The notes below the pieces were generated by a model, which was not told the origin of the DNA, did no database searches, and saw nothing but the letters and a program-made list of their open reading frames with translations. From Bog-473 sp963777485 (GTDB lineage Bacteria > Actinomycetota > Acidimicrobiia > Acidimicrobiales > RAAP-2): 64,000 nt of DNA. This document shows, piece by piece, positions 24,841 through 33,899 of the stretch; within the stretch, counting starts at the first letter, position 1; every line of letters starts with the position of its first letter. The stretch is from the NCBI GenBank assembly GCA_963777485.1, contig CAVZQP010000001.1, positions 1,302,001-1,366,000 on the forward strand, read 5' to 3'. Position numbers and translations under genes: made by a program.

Positions 24841-25296
24841 ATGACCACCACCGTCGACGGCGTCGACGCCTTCCACAAGCTCGTCGGCGACCATCTCGGC
24901 TACTCCGAATGGCAGCCCATCACGCAGGACCGGGTCAACCTCTTCGCCGAAGCGACCGACGACCACCAGTGGATCCACGTCGACCCCGAGCGCGCCAAGA
25001 GCGGCCCCTTCGGCGTCGCCATCGCGCACGGCTACCTCACCCTGTCGCTCGCGCCCGTGCTGCTCAACAAGATCATCCGTGTCGACAACATGAAGTTCGG
25101 CGTCAACTACGGCTGCAACAAGGTGCGCTTCCCCTCCCCGGTCCCCGTCGGCTCCGACCTGCGGATGGGCGTGACCGTCGCCGCCGTCGACGACGTCGAG
25201 GGGGGTGTGCAGGTCACCTACGACATGGTGATGGAGGTCAAGGACGCGCCGAAGCCGGCGTGCGTGGCCCAGGTGGTCTACCGCTACTACCGCTGA
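24841..25296 (+). CDS. MaoC-family dehydratase/hydratase
   Basis: 151 residues, hot-dog fold. The hydratase motif is present as FAEATDDHQWIHVDPERAKSG with catalytic Asp and His, followed by AIAHGYLTLSLAP. This subgroup includes R-specific enoyl-CoA hydratases and dehydratases. The exact substrate is not readable from sequence. Twenty-three bases separate it from menG. Confidence 0.88.
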   Translation: MTTTVDGVDAFHKLVGDHLGYSEWQPITQDRVNLFAEATDDHQWIHVDPERAKSGPFGVAIAHGYLTLSLAPVLLNKIIRVDNMKFGVNYGCNKVRFPSPVPVGSDLRMGVTVAAVDDVEGGVQVTYDMVMEVKDAPKPACVAQVVYRYYR

Positions 25297-25319
25297 CGAC
25301 GCGTGCCTCTCCCATCCTG

Positions 25320-26084
25320 ATGGCGCCCCGTCGGAACGCCGGGCCTGGTCCCGGGGGCCGGCCCGGCCCCGCCGCGCCATCGCCGCTGCCGGACGACTCG
25401 GAGAAGACGGCTCGCGTCCGCGCCATGTTCGACACCATCGCGCCGCGCTACGACCTCGTGAACTGGCTGATGACGTTCGGGCTCGATCAGCGCTGGCGCC
25501 GTGCCACCGTGGACGCGCTGGCACTGCCCGCGGGCGCCCGCATCCTCGATCTGGCCTGCGGCACCGGCGACCTCTCCCGCGCCGCGGCCAAGCGCGGCCA
25601 CGTCGTCGTCGGCACCGATCTCAGCGCCGGCATGCTCGCTGCCAACCAGGCCCACACGCCCCTCGTCGAGTCCGACGGCAGCCACCTCTCCTTCGCGGAC
25701 GGGACGTTCGACGGGCTCGTGTGCGGCTACGCGCTGCGCAACTTCACCGACCTCTCTGCAACGTTCGCCGAAGCGGCCCGGGTGCTCCGTCCCGGCGGCC
25801 GCCTTGCCGCGCTCGAGGTCGACGCGCCCACCTCGGGGCTCTGGCGGTTCGGCTTCGACGTCTGGTTCAACAAGGTGGTGCCCGTCCTCGGCGGCGCGCT
25901 CTCGGACCGCGCTGCCTACCGCTACCTGCCCGCGTCCGTGGCCTACCTCCCGCCCACGCCCGTCCTGCGCCGGATGCTCCTCGACGTCGGTTTCTCCGCC
26001 GTCGGCATCCGCCCCCTCGCCGGCGGCCTCAGCCAGCTTGTCATCGCGACCCGCGCCGGGACACCGCCGCCGCCCACGCCGTGA
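25320..26084 (+). CDS. menG: Demethylmenaquinone methyltransferase
   Basis: 254 residues, UbiE/MenG family, last step of menaquinone synthesis. The motifs MFDTIAPRYDLVNWLMTFG, LDLACGTGDLS (SAM binding), DGLVCGYALRNFTD and AARVLRPGGRLAALE are diagnostic. The first 25 residues are Pro/Gly-rich and unusual. The ATG at 25320 follows the MaoC stop closely. Its stop overlaps menF (GTGA). Presence with menF points to menaquinone rather than ubiquinone. Confidence 0.92.
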   Translation: MAPRRNAGPGPGGRPGPAAPSPLPDDSEKTARVRAMFDTIAPRYDLVNWLMTFGLDQRWRRATVDALALPAGARILDLACGTGDLSRAAAKRGHVVVGTDLSAGMLAANQAHTPLVESDGSHLSFADGTFDGLVCGYALRNFTDLSATFAEAARVLRPGGRLAALEVDAPTSGLWRFGFDVWFNKVVPVLGGALSDRAAYRYLPASVAYLPPTPVLRRMLLDVGFSAVGIRPLAGGLSQLVIATRAGTPPPPTP

Positions 26085-27394
26085 GCACGACATCCGGAGA
26101 GCTGCACGCGCGCAGCGTGCCTCTCGAGTACGGGCCCGACGCTCTGCAATTCGACGGCAGCCCGACCGTGCTCTTCGACCGGCCCGGCCTGACGCTCGTC
26201 GGCTGGGGCACGGCCGAGCTCGTCACCGCCGACGAGGCGGATGCGGCGCTACGGGCAATCCCGTGCGACGACGAGGTCGGGGGCCCCGCCTCGGGCGTGG
26301 TCGCCCTCGGCGCGCTCCCCTTCACCGATGCCATGTCTGGTCTCCTGGTCATTCCGCGCTTCACCATGGGGATCGAAAGCGACGCGGAGGGAGTGTCGCG
26401 GCGATGGGCGACCGCAGTCGGGCCGGCGGACGAGCCCCTCCCGAGCACCGAGGAGCTCTTCGATGCGGTCATCTGGCAGTACGGCGCCGCACCCGAGGTG
26501 GCCGACGCCGCCGATCTCAGCGTCAGCGCAGTGTCGAGTGCGCTCGACAGCGTGGGCTACCGTGCCGCCGTCGCCGAGGCCGTGAGCACCATGCAGGCGC
26601 CCGACGCCCGCTTGCGCAAGGTGGTCCTCTCCCGCCCCCTCACGGTCGAGCTCTCGGGCCGCCTCCTCCTGACGCCTGTCCTGCGCCGGCTCCGCGCGGC
26701 CGAGCCGACGTGCACGGTCTTCGCCATGCCGACAACCGACGGCACGTTCTTCGGCGCCTCCCCCGAGCTGCTGGTCGCGCGCCACGAATCGCGCGTGACC
26801 TGCCATCCCCTGGCGGGCACCGTCCCCCGGGGCACGACCGCCCGCAACGACGCTGACGCGCAGGGTCGGCTCGCCGGCTCGGACAAGGACCGCGCCGAGC
26901 ACCGCTACGTCGTCGACGACATCGCCGGCATGCTGGCCCCGTTCTGCGACGAGCTCACCGTCCCCGAGACGCCCTCGCTAGTGACCTTCCGTTCTGTGGC
27001 GCACCTCGGCACCCGCATCGTCGGCCATCTGAAGGCCCCGTTGCCGACGATCCTCGAGCTCCTCGACCGCCTCCATCCGACGCCCGCCGTGGGCGGGACG
27101 CCCAGGGCCGACGCGCTCGCCGCCATCGAAGCCGGCGAGCCGAACGACCGCGGTTACTGGGCGGGCCCCGTCGGCTGGGCCGACGCCCGCGGCGACGGCG
27201 AATGGATGATCGGCATCCGCAGTGCCCTGCTCAATGCGCACGACGCCATGCCCGGACGCACCGTGCTCGACCTGCGTGCCGGCTCGGGCATCGTCGCGGA
27301 TTCCGACCCGGCGTCGGAGGCCGAGGAGACCAACGTCAAGCTGGCCACCGTTCTCGACACCGTGATCCCGGGGGCGTCAGTGGAGCTGCGGTGA
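26081..27394 (+). CDS. menF: Isochorismate synthase
   Basis: 437 residues, converts chorismate to isochorismate, the first committed menaquinone step. The chorismate-binding fold is shown by KVVLSRPLTV (base Lys), FFGASPELLVAR, CHPLAGTVPRG, VAHLGTRIVGHL, HPTPAVGGTPR and RAGSGIVADSDP. Coupling to menG supports menaquinone over siderophore synthesis. GTG at 26081. The 3' end overlaps the convergent kinase gene by 18 bases. Confidence 0.9.
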   Translation: MSTTSGELHARSVPLEYGPDALQFDGSPTVLFDRPGLTLVGWGTAELVTADEADAALRAIPCDDEVGGPASGVVALGALPFTDAMSGLLVIPRFTMGIESDAEGVSRRWATAVGPADEPLPSTEELFDAVIWQYGAAPEVADAADLSVSAVSSALDSVGYRAAVAEAVSTMQAPDARLRKVVLSRPLTVELSGRLLLTPVLRRLRAAEPTCTVFAMPTTDGTFFGASPELLVARHESRVTCHPLAGTVPRGTTARNDADAQGRLAGSDKDRAEHRYVVDDIAGMLAPFCDELTVPETPSLVTFRSVAHLGTRIVGHLKAPLPTILELLDRLHPTPAVGGTPRADALAAIEAGEPNDRGYWAGPVGWADARGDGEWMIGIRSALLNAHDAMPGRTVLDLRAGSGIVADSDPASEAEETNVKLATVLDTVIPGASVELR

Positions 27395-28915
27395 GCGCGC
27401 CGGCGGTGTCGGCGACGCGGGCGGCGACGCCGCAGCCGCCGCGACGTGGCTCGCCGCCAGCGGGATCTTGACCCGGAGCGTCGCGCCCGTCCCGGACTCC
27501 GGCGGACCGGGGTCCACGACCTCGGCCGACCCGCCCAACGCCTCCGCGATCGCGCGCACGATCGCCAGTCCCAGCCCGGTCCCGCCGCCCGAGCGCGACC
27601 GGTCGGACTGGTAGAAGCGGTCGAAGACGCGGTCGGACTCCCCGGGCGGGATCCCGGGACCGTCGTCCGCCACCTCCACGAACCCCATTCGGCCGCTCAC
27701 ACCGGTGGAAACCCGCACGGTCGTCCCGGCCGGCGTGTGGGCGAGCGCATTGCGGACCAGGTTGTGCGCAACCTGCGCCAGGCGCTCGCCATCGCCCATC
27801 ACGAAGACGGGGGGCCCGGACGCCAGCAGCAGCGAATGGTCGTGCGGCACCGCGTTCGAGTCGCCGACGGCGTCGGCGCTGATCCGGTGGAGGTCGACCG
27901 GCTCGTGACGCAACGGCCGGCCCCGGTCCAGCTCCGCCAGCAGCAACAGGTCCTCGACGAGGCCGCCCATGCGGGTCGCCTCCTCCTCGATCCGCATCAG
28001 CGCCCTGTTCCGACTTGCCTCGTCGGCGAACCCGCCCCGGCGCAACAGCTCTGAGTACCCCCGGATCGACGTGAGCGGCGTGCGCAACTCGTGCGACGCG
28101 TCCGCCACGAACTGGCGCAGCCGCTCCTCCGACGCGGACTTCTCCGAGAATGCGGCCTCGATCTGCCCCAGCATCTCGTTCAGCGCCGAACCCAACCGGC
28201 CGACCTCCGTGCCGGCGCGCTCTTCGGGCACCCGTCGGGTCAGGTCGCCCGATGCGATGGCGTCCGCCGTCCCGGCCATCTGGCGCAGCGGCCGCAGCCC
28301 GCGCCGCACCACGACCATGACCAGGACCCCCATCGCCAGGAGCACGGCCAGGGTTGCGATGGTCTCGACGTTGCGCAGCGAGTTCAGCGTGTCGTTGGTC
28401 GGGTTCAGCGACAACGACGTGATCAGCGTCCCTTGCGGCACGGTCACCGCGATCGTGCGGTACTGACCGTCGGCATCGCCAACCGCTCCGAGCACCACGG
28501 CGTCGGCGTCGGGACGGAACGTCCCGGCGTAGCGCCCCGAGTGCACGCCGTTGTTGGGCCGGTAGATGTCGGGCACCTGCTGAACCGGGATGTCGCGCGT
28601 CAGCTTCGGAGCGGGGTCGGGACGCGTCGGCGACCCCGAAGGCCGCCGCACCACGACCTGGCCCTGGCGGTTCAGCACCACGACGTACACGTCGGTCGAG
28701 ACCCGCCGCGACAACGCCGACACGCTCACGGGTAGCTGACGGACCGATGCGAACTCCAGGTAGTTGAATGCCAGAGCCTCGTTTTGGGCCAGCGTCGAGT
28801 CCGCCCGGCCGAACAGGAACGAACGGACCGAGGCGTAGGTGACGAAGTCGGCCACCAGCAGCCCGATCACCAGCAGCAACGCCACGACGGCGACGAGCCG
28901 CTTTTGGAGGCTCAT
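27377..28915 (-). CDS. Two-component sensor histidine kinase
   Basis: 512 residues. Membrane segments at about 6-30 and 185-205 enclose a 150-residue sensor region. A HAMP domain follows (RPLRQMAGTADAIASGDLTRRV), then HisKA with the phosphorylated His275 in ADASHELRTPLTS, and an HATPase_c domain with NLVRNALAHT, DDGPGIP and GGGTGLGLAIVRAI. The tail is Ala/Pro-rich. Domain layout resembles actinobacterial TcrY/MprB-type kinases. The ATG at 28915 overlaps the response regulator stop (ATGA). Signal unknown. Confidence 0.92.
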   Translation of the reverse strand: MSLQKRLVAVVALLLVIGLLVADFVTYASVRSFLFGRADSTLAQNEALAFNYLEFASVRQLPVSVSALSRRVSTDVYVVVLNRQGQVVVRRPSGSPTRPDPAPKLTRDIPVQQVPDIYRPNNGVHSGRYAGTFRPDADAVVLGAVGDADGQYRTIAVTVPQGTLITSLSLNPTNDTLNSLRNVETIATLAVLLAMGVLVMVVVRRGLRPLRQMAGTADAIASGDLTRRVPEERAGTEVGRLGSALNEMLGQIEAAFSEKSASEERLRQFVADASHELRTPLTSIRGYSELLRRGGFADEASRNRALMRIEEEATRMGGLVEDLLLLAELDRGRPLRHEPVDLHRISADAVGDSNAVPHDHSLLLASGPPVFVMGDGERLAQVAHNLVRNALAHTPAGTTVRVSTGVSGRMGFVEVADDGPGIPPGESDRVFDRFYQSDRSRSGGGTGLGLAIVRAIAEALGGSAEVVDPGPPESGTGATLRVKIPLAASHVAAAAASPPASPTPPARSPQLH

Positions 28916-29616
28916 CCTTCCCGGGGCAACCGCAGGGTGTAGCCGACGCGCCGAATCGTGTGGATCAGCGCCGGTTCCCGGTCGTCGATCTTCTTGCGCA
29001 GATAGCTGATGTAGGTCTCGACGATGTTGGGTTCGCCCCGGAATTCGAAGCCCCAGACGTTGTCGAGCAATTCGGACTTGGAGATCACCCGGCGGGCGTT
29101 CTCCAAGAGGTACCGCAGCAGGTTGAACTCCGTCGCTGTCAGCTCGATGGAGATTTCGTCCCGCCACACCTCGTGGGTATCGACGTTCATGGTCAGGTCG
29201 GCGAACTTCAGGATGGAGACGTCGGCCGCCGCCATCTCACCGGCACGGCGCAGGATCGCCCCGACCCGCGCGGTCAGCTCCTCAATCGAGAAGGGCTTCG
29301 TCACGTAGTCGTCGCCCATCGAGAGGCCCTCGACCTTGTCCTGCGTGGTATCGCGCGCCGTGAGGAAGACGATGGGCATCTGCTCGCCCTGGCTGCGCAG
29401 CCGGCGGCACACCTCGTTGCCGTCGAAGTCCGGCAGCATCACGTCGAGCATGACCAGGTGCGGACGGAAGGCTCGCACCTGTTCCAGCGCCTCCGCCCCG
29501 GTGGCGGCCACCCCGACTTGATACCCCTCGAACGTCAGCGCGGCCGACAGGAGCTCCGCGATGTTCGGTTCGTCGTCGACGACGAGGATCCGCGCACCCG
29601 CCATCTCGACCGTCAC
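28912..29616 (-). CDS. OmpR-type response regulator
   Basis: 234 residues. Receiver domain with acidic pocket VVDDEPN, phosphorylated Asp58 in VMLDVMLPDFDG, and Lys in VTKPFSIEEL. A winged-helix effector follows with ELTATEFNLLRYLLENARRV and VETYISYLRKKID. GTG at 29616 overlaps the upstream mannosyltransferase stop. It is the partner of the kinase at 27377-28915 and is probably transcribed with it from upstream of 30455. Confidence 0.94.
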   Translation of the reverse strand: MTVEMAGARILVVDDEPNIAELLSAALTFEGYQVGVAATGAEALEQVRAFRPHLVMLDVMLPDFDGNEVCRRLRSQGEQMPIVFLTARDTTQDKVEGLSMGDDYVTKPFSIEELTARVGAILRRAGEMAAADVSILKFADLTMNVDTHEVWRDEISIELTATEFNLLRYLLENARRVISKSELLDNVWGFEFRGEPNIVETYISYLRKKIDDREPALIHTIRRVGYTLRLPREG

Positions 29617-30455
29617 GGCACCGTCACCTGGTCCGGCTCACCGGTATCCGAGCCCGACGACCCCGACGACCCCGACGACCCGTTCCAGCCCGGCCCGGCC
29701 GCCCCGCTGCCGCCCCGCCGACTCCCGCGACCCAGCCGCCGCAGCGGCGCGACCAGCCGACCGAGGCCCCACCACGTCACCAACGCCAGCGCCTCCACCA
29801 CGATGAACGAGGACATCTTCGACTCACCCGCCGCCCTGTCCACGAAGGAGATCGGCACCTCGGTGATCGCCGCGCCGCACTGCTTGGAGCGGTACGTCAT
29901 CTCGATCTGGAAGCCATAGCCCTCGGCCCGGATCCGCCCGAGGTCCAGCCGCCGCAGGATCGACGCCGCATAGCAGCGGAATCCCGCCGTCGAGTCCCGC
30001 ACGCCCAACCCGAGCACGGCGGCCGCGTACAGGTTGCCGCCACGCGACAACAGCTCCCGGTGCCACGCCCAGTTCGGTATCGACCCGCCCTCGACATACC
30101 GCGACCCGATGACGACCTCGCAGCCCTCGGCGATCGGCGCGACCAGACCCGGTAACGCCGCCGGGTCGTGCGAGAAGTCGCAGTCCATCTCGATGAAGGC
30201 GTCATACCCCTGCTCCAGCCCCCAACCGAAGCCGGCCCGGTACGCACTCCCCAGCCCGGACTTCTCGTTCCGTCGCAACAGGTGCACGTCGCGATACCGG
30301 CCCCTCGCCGCCTCGACCAGCTCGGCGGTGCCGTCGGGGCTGCCGTCGTCGACCACGAGAACGCCCGCCTCGGGCAGGCACTCGCCGACTCGTTGCAGCA
30401 TCCGCTCGATGTTCTCCGCCTCGTTGTAAGTCGGGATGACCACCAGGGGGCGCAT
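29613..30455 (-). CDS. Polyprenol monophosphomannose synthase-like glycosyltransferase
   Basis: 280 residues, GT2 family. VVIPTYNEAENIERML, VVDDGSPDGTAE, EMDCDFSHDP (DxD metal site), GSRYVEGGSIPNW and STAGFRCY match dolichol/polyprenol-phosphate mannose synthases (Ppm1/DPM1). The product would feed membrane-bound mannosyltransferases, including protein O-mannosylation. The last 45 residues are Gly/Ser-rich with an SGSSGSSG-type repeat. No membrane domain is fused. Coupling to the two-component genes by a GTGA overlap is unusual. Confidence 0.88.
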   Translation of the reverse strand: MRPLVVIPTYNEAENIERMLQRVGECLPEAGVLVVDDGSPDGTAELVEAARGRYRDVHLLRRNEKSGLGSAYRAGFGWGLEQGYDAFIEMDCDFSHDPAALPGLVAPIAEGCEVVIGSRYVEGGSIPNWAWHRELLSRGGNLYAAAVLGLGVRDSTAGFRCYAASILRRLDLGRIRAEGYGFQIEMTYRSKQCGAAITEVPISFVDRAAGESKMSSFIVVEALALVTWWGLGRLVAPLRRLGRGSRRGGSGAAGPGWNGSSGSSGSSGSDTGEPDQVTVP

Positions 30456-30631
30456 AGAAGGGCCAGCTTAGGTGAGGCCACCGACCCGACCCCGTGCGGG
30501 CACCTTCCGGCGGCCGGCCCGCTACCGCCCCCCACCAGGATTTCCATCGATTTGGATAGCGGTTGCGTTCTCCGTTCGACACGCAGCGCCGCTCGGCACG
30601 ACACAGCCGCTGCTCCGACGCCCCCGATGGC

Positions 30632-31813
30632 TCAGATGTCCGAAGGCTCGGAAAAGGTCGGAGGGCCCACGCCCATCAACTCCTCGGGTGACACCGGCGC
30701 GTCGGGTCCCTTTCGGAGCTCTCGGACGATGACCTGGATGGCGCCGCCGAAGGGGATGCCGACGAGCGCGCCGACGAACGAGCCAAGCCCGCCCGCGACG
30801 CGGCCACCGAGGGTCGCCCCGACGAGCACTGCGATCAGCACCCAGAAGGGGTTGAGCCGCACCGTCTTGCTCATGACGATCGGGTTCAGAATGTGGTTTT
30901 CGATCTGCTGGTACGCGAGGAAGACGATCAGCATGACGATCCCCGCCGTCAGCGAGTGGATCACCGCGATGATCACGACTGGCACGCCGGCAATCAGGCC
31001 GCCCACCAACGGCAACAGGTCGACCAGAGCGACGAAGACGCCGAGGAGCAGCGCGAACGGCACCCCGAGGATGGCCAGGGTCACGCCGGACACCACCCCG
31101 GCGACAATCGAAGTCAAGAAGTTGCCACCCATATAGCCGGTGATGGAGCGGATCGTCTCGTCCACCACGCGGTTTAGCCGGGCCGACGTCGCGGGCTTGA
31201 AGAGGCGGAGGAAACCGTTCCACATCCGGGGGGCCTCCAACATGGCGAAGAACGTCATCACGGCGATCGTCGCGATCGAGACGAGCGTTGAGAAGGCCGC
31301 GGCGCCGACCGAGAGGGCGGTGGCCGGCTTGAGGACCTTGGTGATCTGCGATGCGATCTTCGAGGAGCTCTCCGAGAGATATTTCTGCAGGTGCAGGCGG
31401 TACACCAGGTGACCGAGCCAGCCGTGGCCCTTCTTGGCCTGCCTGACCAGGGTGGGTAGTTGGTCGGCGAAGTGCGTGACCCCTGTCACGAGCGGCGACA
31501 CGAACAGGTAGACGAGGCCAATGAGGATGAGGGCGCCGAGCAGGAACACCGTGAGGGTGGAACCGCCCTGCGACATTCCCCGGTTCTTCAGGAACCGGGT
31601 GCCGGGCGTCAGCAGCAGCGTGATGAAGAACGCGACGATCAGGTACAGCACGATCGTCCTGAGCACCCAGACGCCGAGGATCAGGGCCGCGTTCAGGTCC
31701 AAGAGCCCGATGACGACCGCCACCGTGACCACGATCGTCCCGAGCGGGATGCCCCGCCGCTCCGCAGTTCCCGTCAGTTTGGACCGCCACGTGTCGTGGT
31801 GCTCCGCGGGCAT
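30632..31813 (-). CDS. AI-2E family transporter
   Basis: 393 residues with about eight membrane segments. The pattern VVIGLLDLNAALILGVW, LVSPLVTG, SIATIAVMTFFAMLEAP, the long amphipathic region before IVAGVVSGVTLAILGVPFALLLGVFVALVDLLPLVGGLI, and the conserved IENHILNPIVMSKTVRLNPF are typical of this permease family (PF01594). Members export autoinducer-2, sodium or other solutes, so no substrate is given. ATG at 31813, divergent from the UPF0104 gene with 66 bases between. Confidence 0.9.
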   Translation of the reverse strand: MPAEHHDTWRSKLTGTAERRGIPLGTIVVTVAVVIGLLDLNAALILGVWVLRTIVLYLIVAFFITLLLTPGTRFLKNRGMSQGGSTLTVFLLGALILIGLVYLFVSPLVTGVTHFADQLPTLVRQAKKGHGWLGHLVYRLHLQKYLSESSSKIASQITKVLKPATALSVGAAAFSTLVSIATIAVMTFFAMLEAPRMWNGFLRLFKPATSARLNRVVDETIRSITGYMGGNFLTSIVAGVVSGVTLAILGVPFALLLGVFVALVDLLPLVGGLIAGVPVVIIAVIHSLTAGIVMLIVFLAYQQIENHILNPIVMSKTVRLNPFWVLIAVLVGATLGGRVAGGLGSFVGALVGIPFGGAIQVIVRELRKGPDAPVSPEELMGVGPPTFSEPSDI

Positions 31814-31879
31814 AGTGAGACCCAGCTTGGCAGGTGGGACTCCCGAAAAGGCGGTTACTCGGGCACCGGACGTGGAAAC

Positions 31880-33082
31880 ATGAGGCCGATGGACTCCGTC
31901 GAGCCGGAGGAACCCGGGGCGCAGCCCGAGCAAGACCTGTCTCCGGCTCCCGGTATGCCGGCAGCTCTCCCATCCGACTCCCAGGATTCAGCGGACACCA
32001 CACCGACCGATCCGTCCGATCCACCTCCGAGAGAGCGGCGCCACTGGATGCCCCGCAGCGTGAAGATCACGTTGATCATCGTCGTGCTGTTCTTCGTGCT
32101 CGAGTACATCCTGCTCCCCGAGCTCGCAAGCGCCCGCAGGGAGTTCCATCAGATCGGCCACCTGAACTTCCTCTGGCTGATCCTGGGCCTCATCCTCGAA
32201 CTCGGCGCCTTGTTGGCGTACGCCGAGCTGACCCGTACGGTCCTCTCTCCCGGCGCGCCGTCGCGTTTTCGCGTCTTCCGCATCAACATGTGGGCCCTCG
32301 CGATCAGCCACACGCTTCCTGGCGGGACCGTGCCGGGCACCGCCGCCAGCTACCGGCTGCTCACCGAATCCAACGTGCCGGGCAGTACCGCCGCCTTCGG
32401 GCTGGCGGCGCAGGGCATCGGGTCAGCGGTCGTCTTGAACCTGATCTTCTGGCTGTCGCTGTTGATCTCCATCCCACTCCAGGGCTACAACCCTGCCTAC
32501 GGCTTCGCCGCGCTCTTGGGTGTGCTGTTGCTCGGCATCTTTGCCGGCGTCGTCTACCTCCTTACCCGCGGCGAGCGGCAGGCGTCCCTGTTCGTCAAGC
32601 GGGTGTGCGACCGCCTGCCCTTCGTGCGCACCGAGACCGTGACGTCGTTGCTCCAGAAGGTCGCCGACCGCATGAAGATCCTCTTCACCAGCTCCGAGCT
32701 CCTGGCCCGTGCCGGTATCTGGTCTGCGGCCAACTGGATCCTCGATGCGACCTCGCTCTGGGTGTTCCTCTTCGCCTTTGGCGCGCACGTGTCCCCCATA
32801 GACGTGCTGGTCGCCTACGGACTCGCCAACATCCTCGCTGTCATCCCGTTGACGCCGAGTGGCCTCGGCGTGATCGAGTTGACGATCATCGCCGTGCTGA
32901 AGGGATTCGGGGTGGAAGCCGGAGTCGCCGCAGCCGGGGTCCTCAGTTGGCGGTTGGTGAACTTCTGGTTGCCCATCCCCTTCGGCGGCGCGTCCTACCT
33001 GTCGCTGCGTTTCGGGCGCGCGCGGTTGGCGACCGGGTTCGGCTCCCGCGCCAACAGGCCCGGCGGGGCCTTCACGTCCTGA
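31880..33082 (+). CDS. UPF0104/lysylphosphatidylglycerol synthase TM-region family protein
   Basis: 400 residues. The first 50 are acidic, Pro-rich and disordered. At least six membrane segments follow, including SVKITLIIVVLFFVLEYILL, LIFWLSLLISI and GFAALLGVLLLGIFAGVVYLL. ISHTLPGGTVPGTAASYRLL and PLTPSGLGVIELTIIAVL match the family of MprF-like flippase domains without the synthase part. Probably moves or flips a lipid-linked compound. Two in-frame ATGs (31880, 31889) are both possible. Confidence 0.85.
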   Translation: MRPMDSVEPEEPGAQPEQDLSPAPGMPAALPSDSQDSADTTPTDPSDPPPRERRHWMPRSVKITLIIVVLFFVLEYILLPELASARREFHQIGHLNFLWLILGLILELGALLAYAELTRTVLSPGAPSRFRVFRINMWALAISHTLPGGTVPGTAASYRLLTESNVPGSTAAFGLAAQGIGSAVVLNLIFWLSLLISIPLQGYNPAYGFAALLGVLLLGIFAGVVYLLTRGERQASLFVKRVCDRLPFVRTETVTSLLQKVADRMKILFTSSELLARAGIWSAANWILDATSLWVFLFAFGAHVSPIDVLVAYGLANILAVIPLTPSGLGVIELTIIAVLKGFGVEAGVAAAGVLSWRLVNFWLPIPFGGASYLSLRFGRARLATGFGSRANRPGGAFTS

Positions 33083-33110
33083 CGCTCGGCGTCACCAACG
33101 ACTGACGTCC

Positions 33111-33899
33111 GTGCGCGCCGACCGACCCTCCTTGACGGCCCGCTGGGTCGCGGCCCGACGCGCCGTCCTGGCGCCGACGCGGTCGTCGACTCCGACGGGG
33201 GACCTGGAGGGCGAGCGCGCCCTCTACCGAGACGTCAGCGGCAACGTGACCTTCAACTTCGCCCGTCCGTCCGGAGTGAGTCACCGCACACAATTCATCG
33301 ACGGAGAGGTTGCCGACGCCATCGGCCGCGGCGTCGAACAGGTCGTGATCCTCGGCGCCGGCTACGACGGGCGGGCCCTGCGTTTCGGCGGCGGCCCGAC
33401 CCGCTGGTTCGAGGTCGACTTTCCCAGTACGCAGGCGGACAAGCGTCGCCGGCTCGCTGCGCTGGGCGTCTCGCCCGTGGGAGTCACCTACGTGCCCATC
33501 GACCTCATGCGGAGCGACCTCGACGCCACGCTCGAGAACGCCGGCCATGACGCCACCACGCCGACGCTCTTCCTCGCCGAGGGCTTGGTCCCGTACCTCA
33601 CGCTCGAAGCGACGGCGACGATGTTCCAGGCGCTGCGGAGGAGGGCGGCGCCCGGCTCCGTCCTCGTCGCGACCTTCTTCGTGGCACCCGAACCGAGCGA
33701 GCTGCTCCGTGCGTGGTACCGCGGCCGGGACGTCTTCTTCCGGGTCATCGGCGAACCCCGCCACAGCGAATACCGGCCGGACGACCCCGAGAAGCTCTAC
33801 GTGGTCACCGGGTGGCGGGTCGCTCGATCCAAGAGCGGGCAAGCCAGCCGCGTCGACCGCAGGGCACAGATGCTCGCCCTCGCGGGCGAGTCTGCGTGA
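33111..33899 (+). CDS. SAM-dependent methyltransferase, LCMT-like
   Basis: 262 residues from GTG at 33111. VEQVVILGAGYDGRALRF (SAM site), WFEVDFPSTQADKRRRL, YVPIDLMRSDL and FLAEGLVPYLTLEA match the leucine carboxyl methyltransferase-like family that is abundant in actinobacteria. Substrate unknown. Twenty-eight bases after the UPF0104 gene, possibly one transcript. Its TGA abuts the stop of the GT87 gene on the other strand. Confidence 0.88.
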   Translation: MRADRPSLTARWVAARRAVLAPTRSSTPTGDLEGERALYRDVSGNVTFNFARPSGVSHRTQFIDGEVADAIGRGVEQVVILGAGYDGRALRFGGGPTRWFEVDFPSTQADKRRRLAALGVSPVGVTYVPIDLMRSDLDATLENAGHDATTPTLFLAEGLVPYLTLEATATMFQALRRRAAPGSVLVATFFVAPEPSELLRAWYRGRDVFFRVIGEPRHSEYRPDDPEKLYVVTGWRVARSKSGQASRVDRRAQMLALAGESA

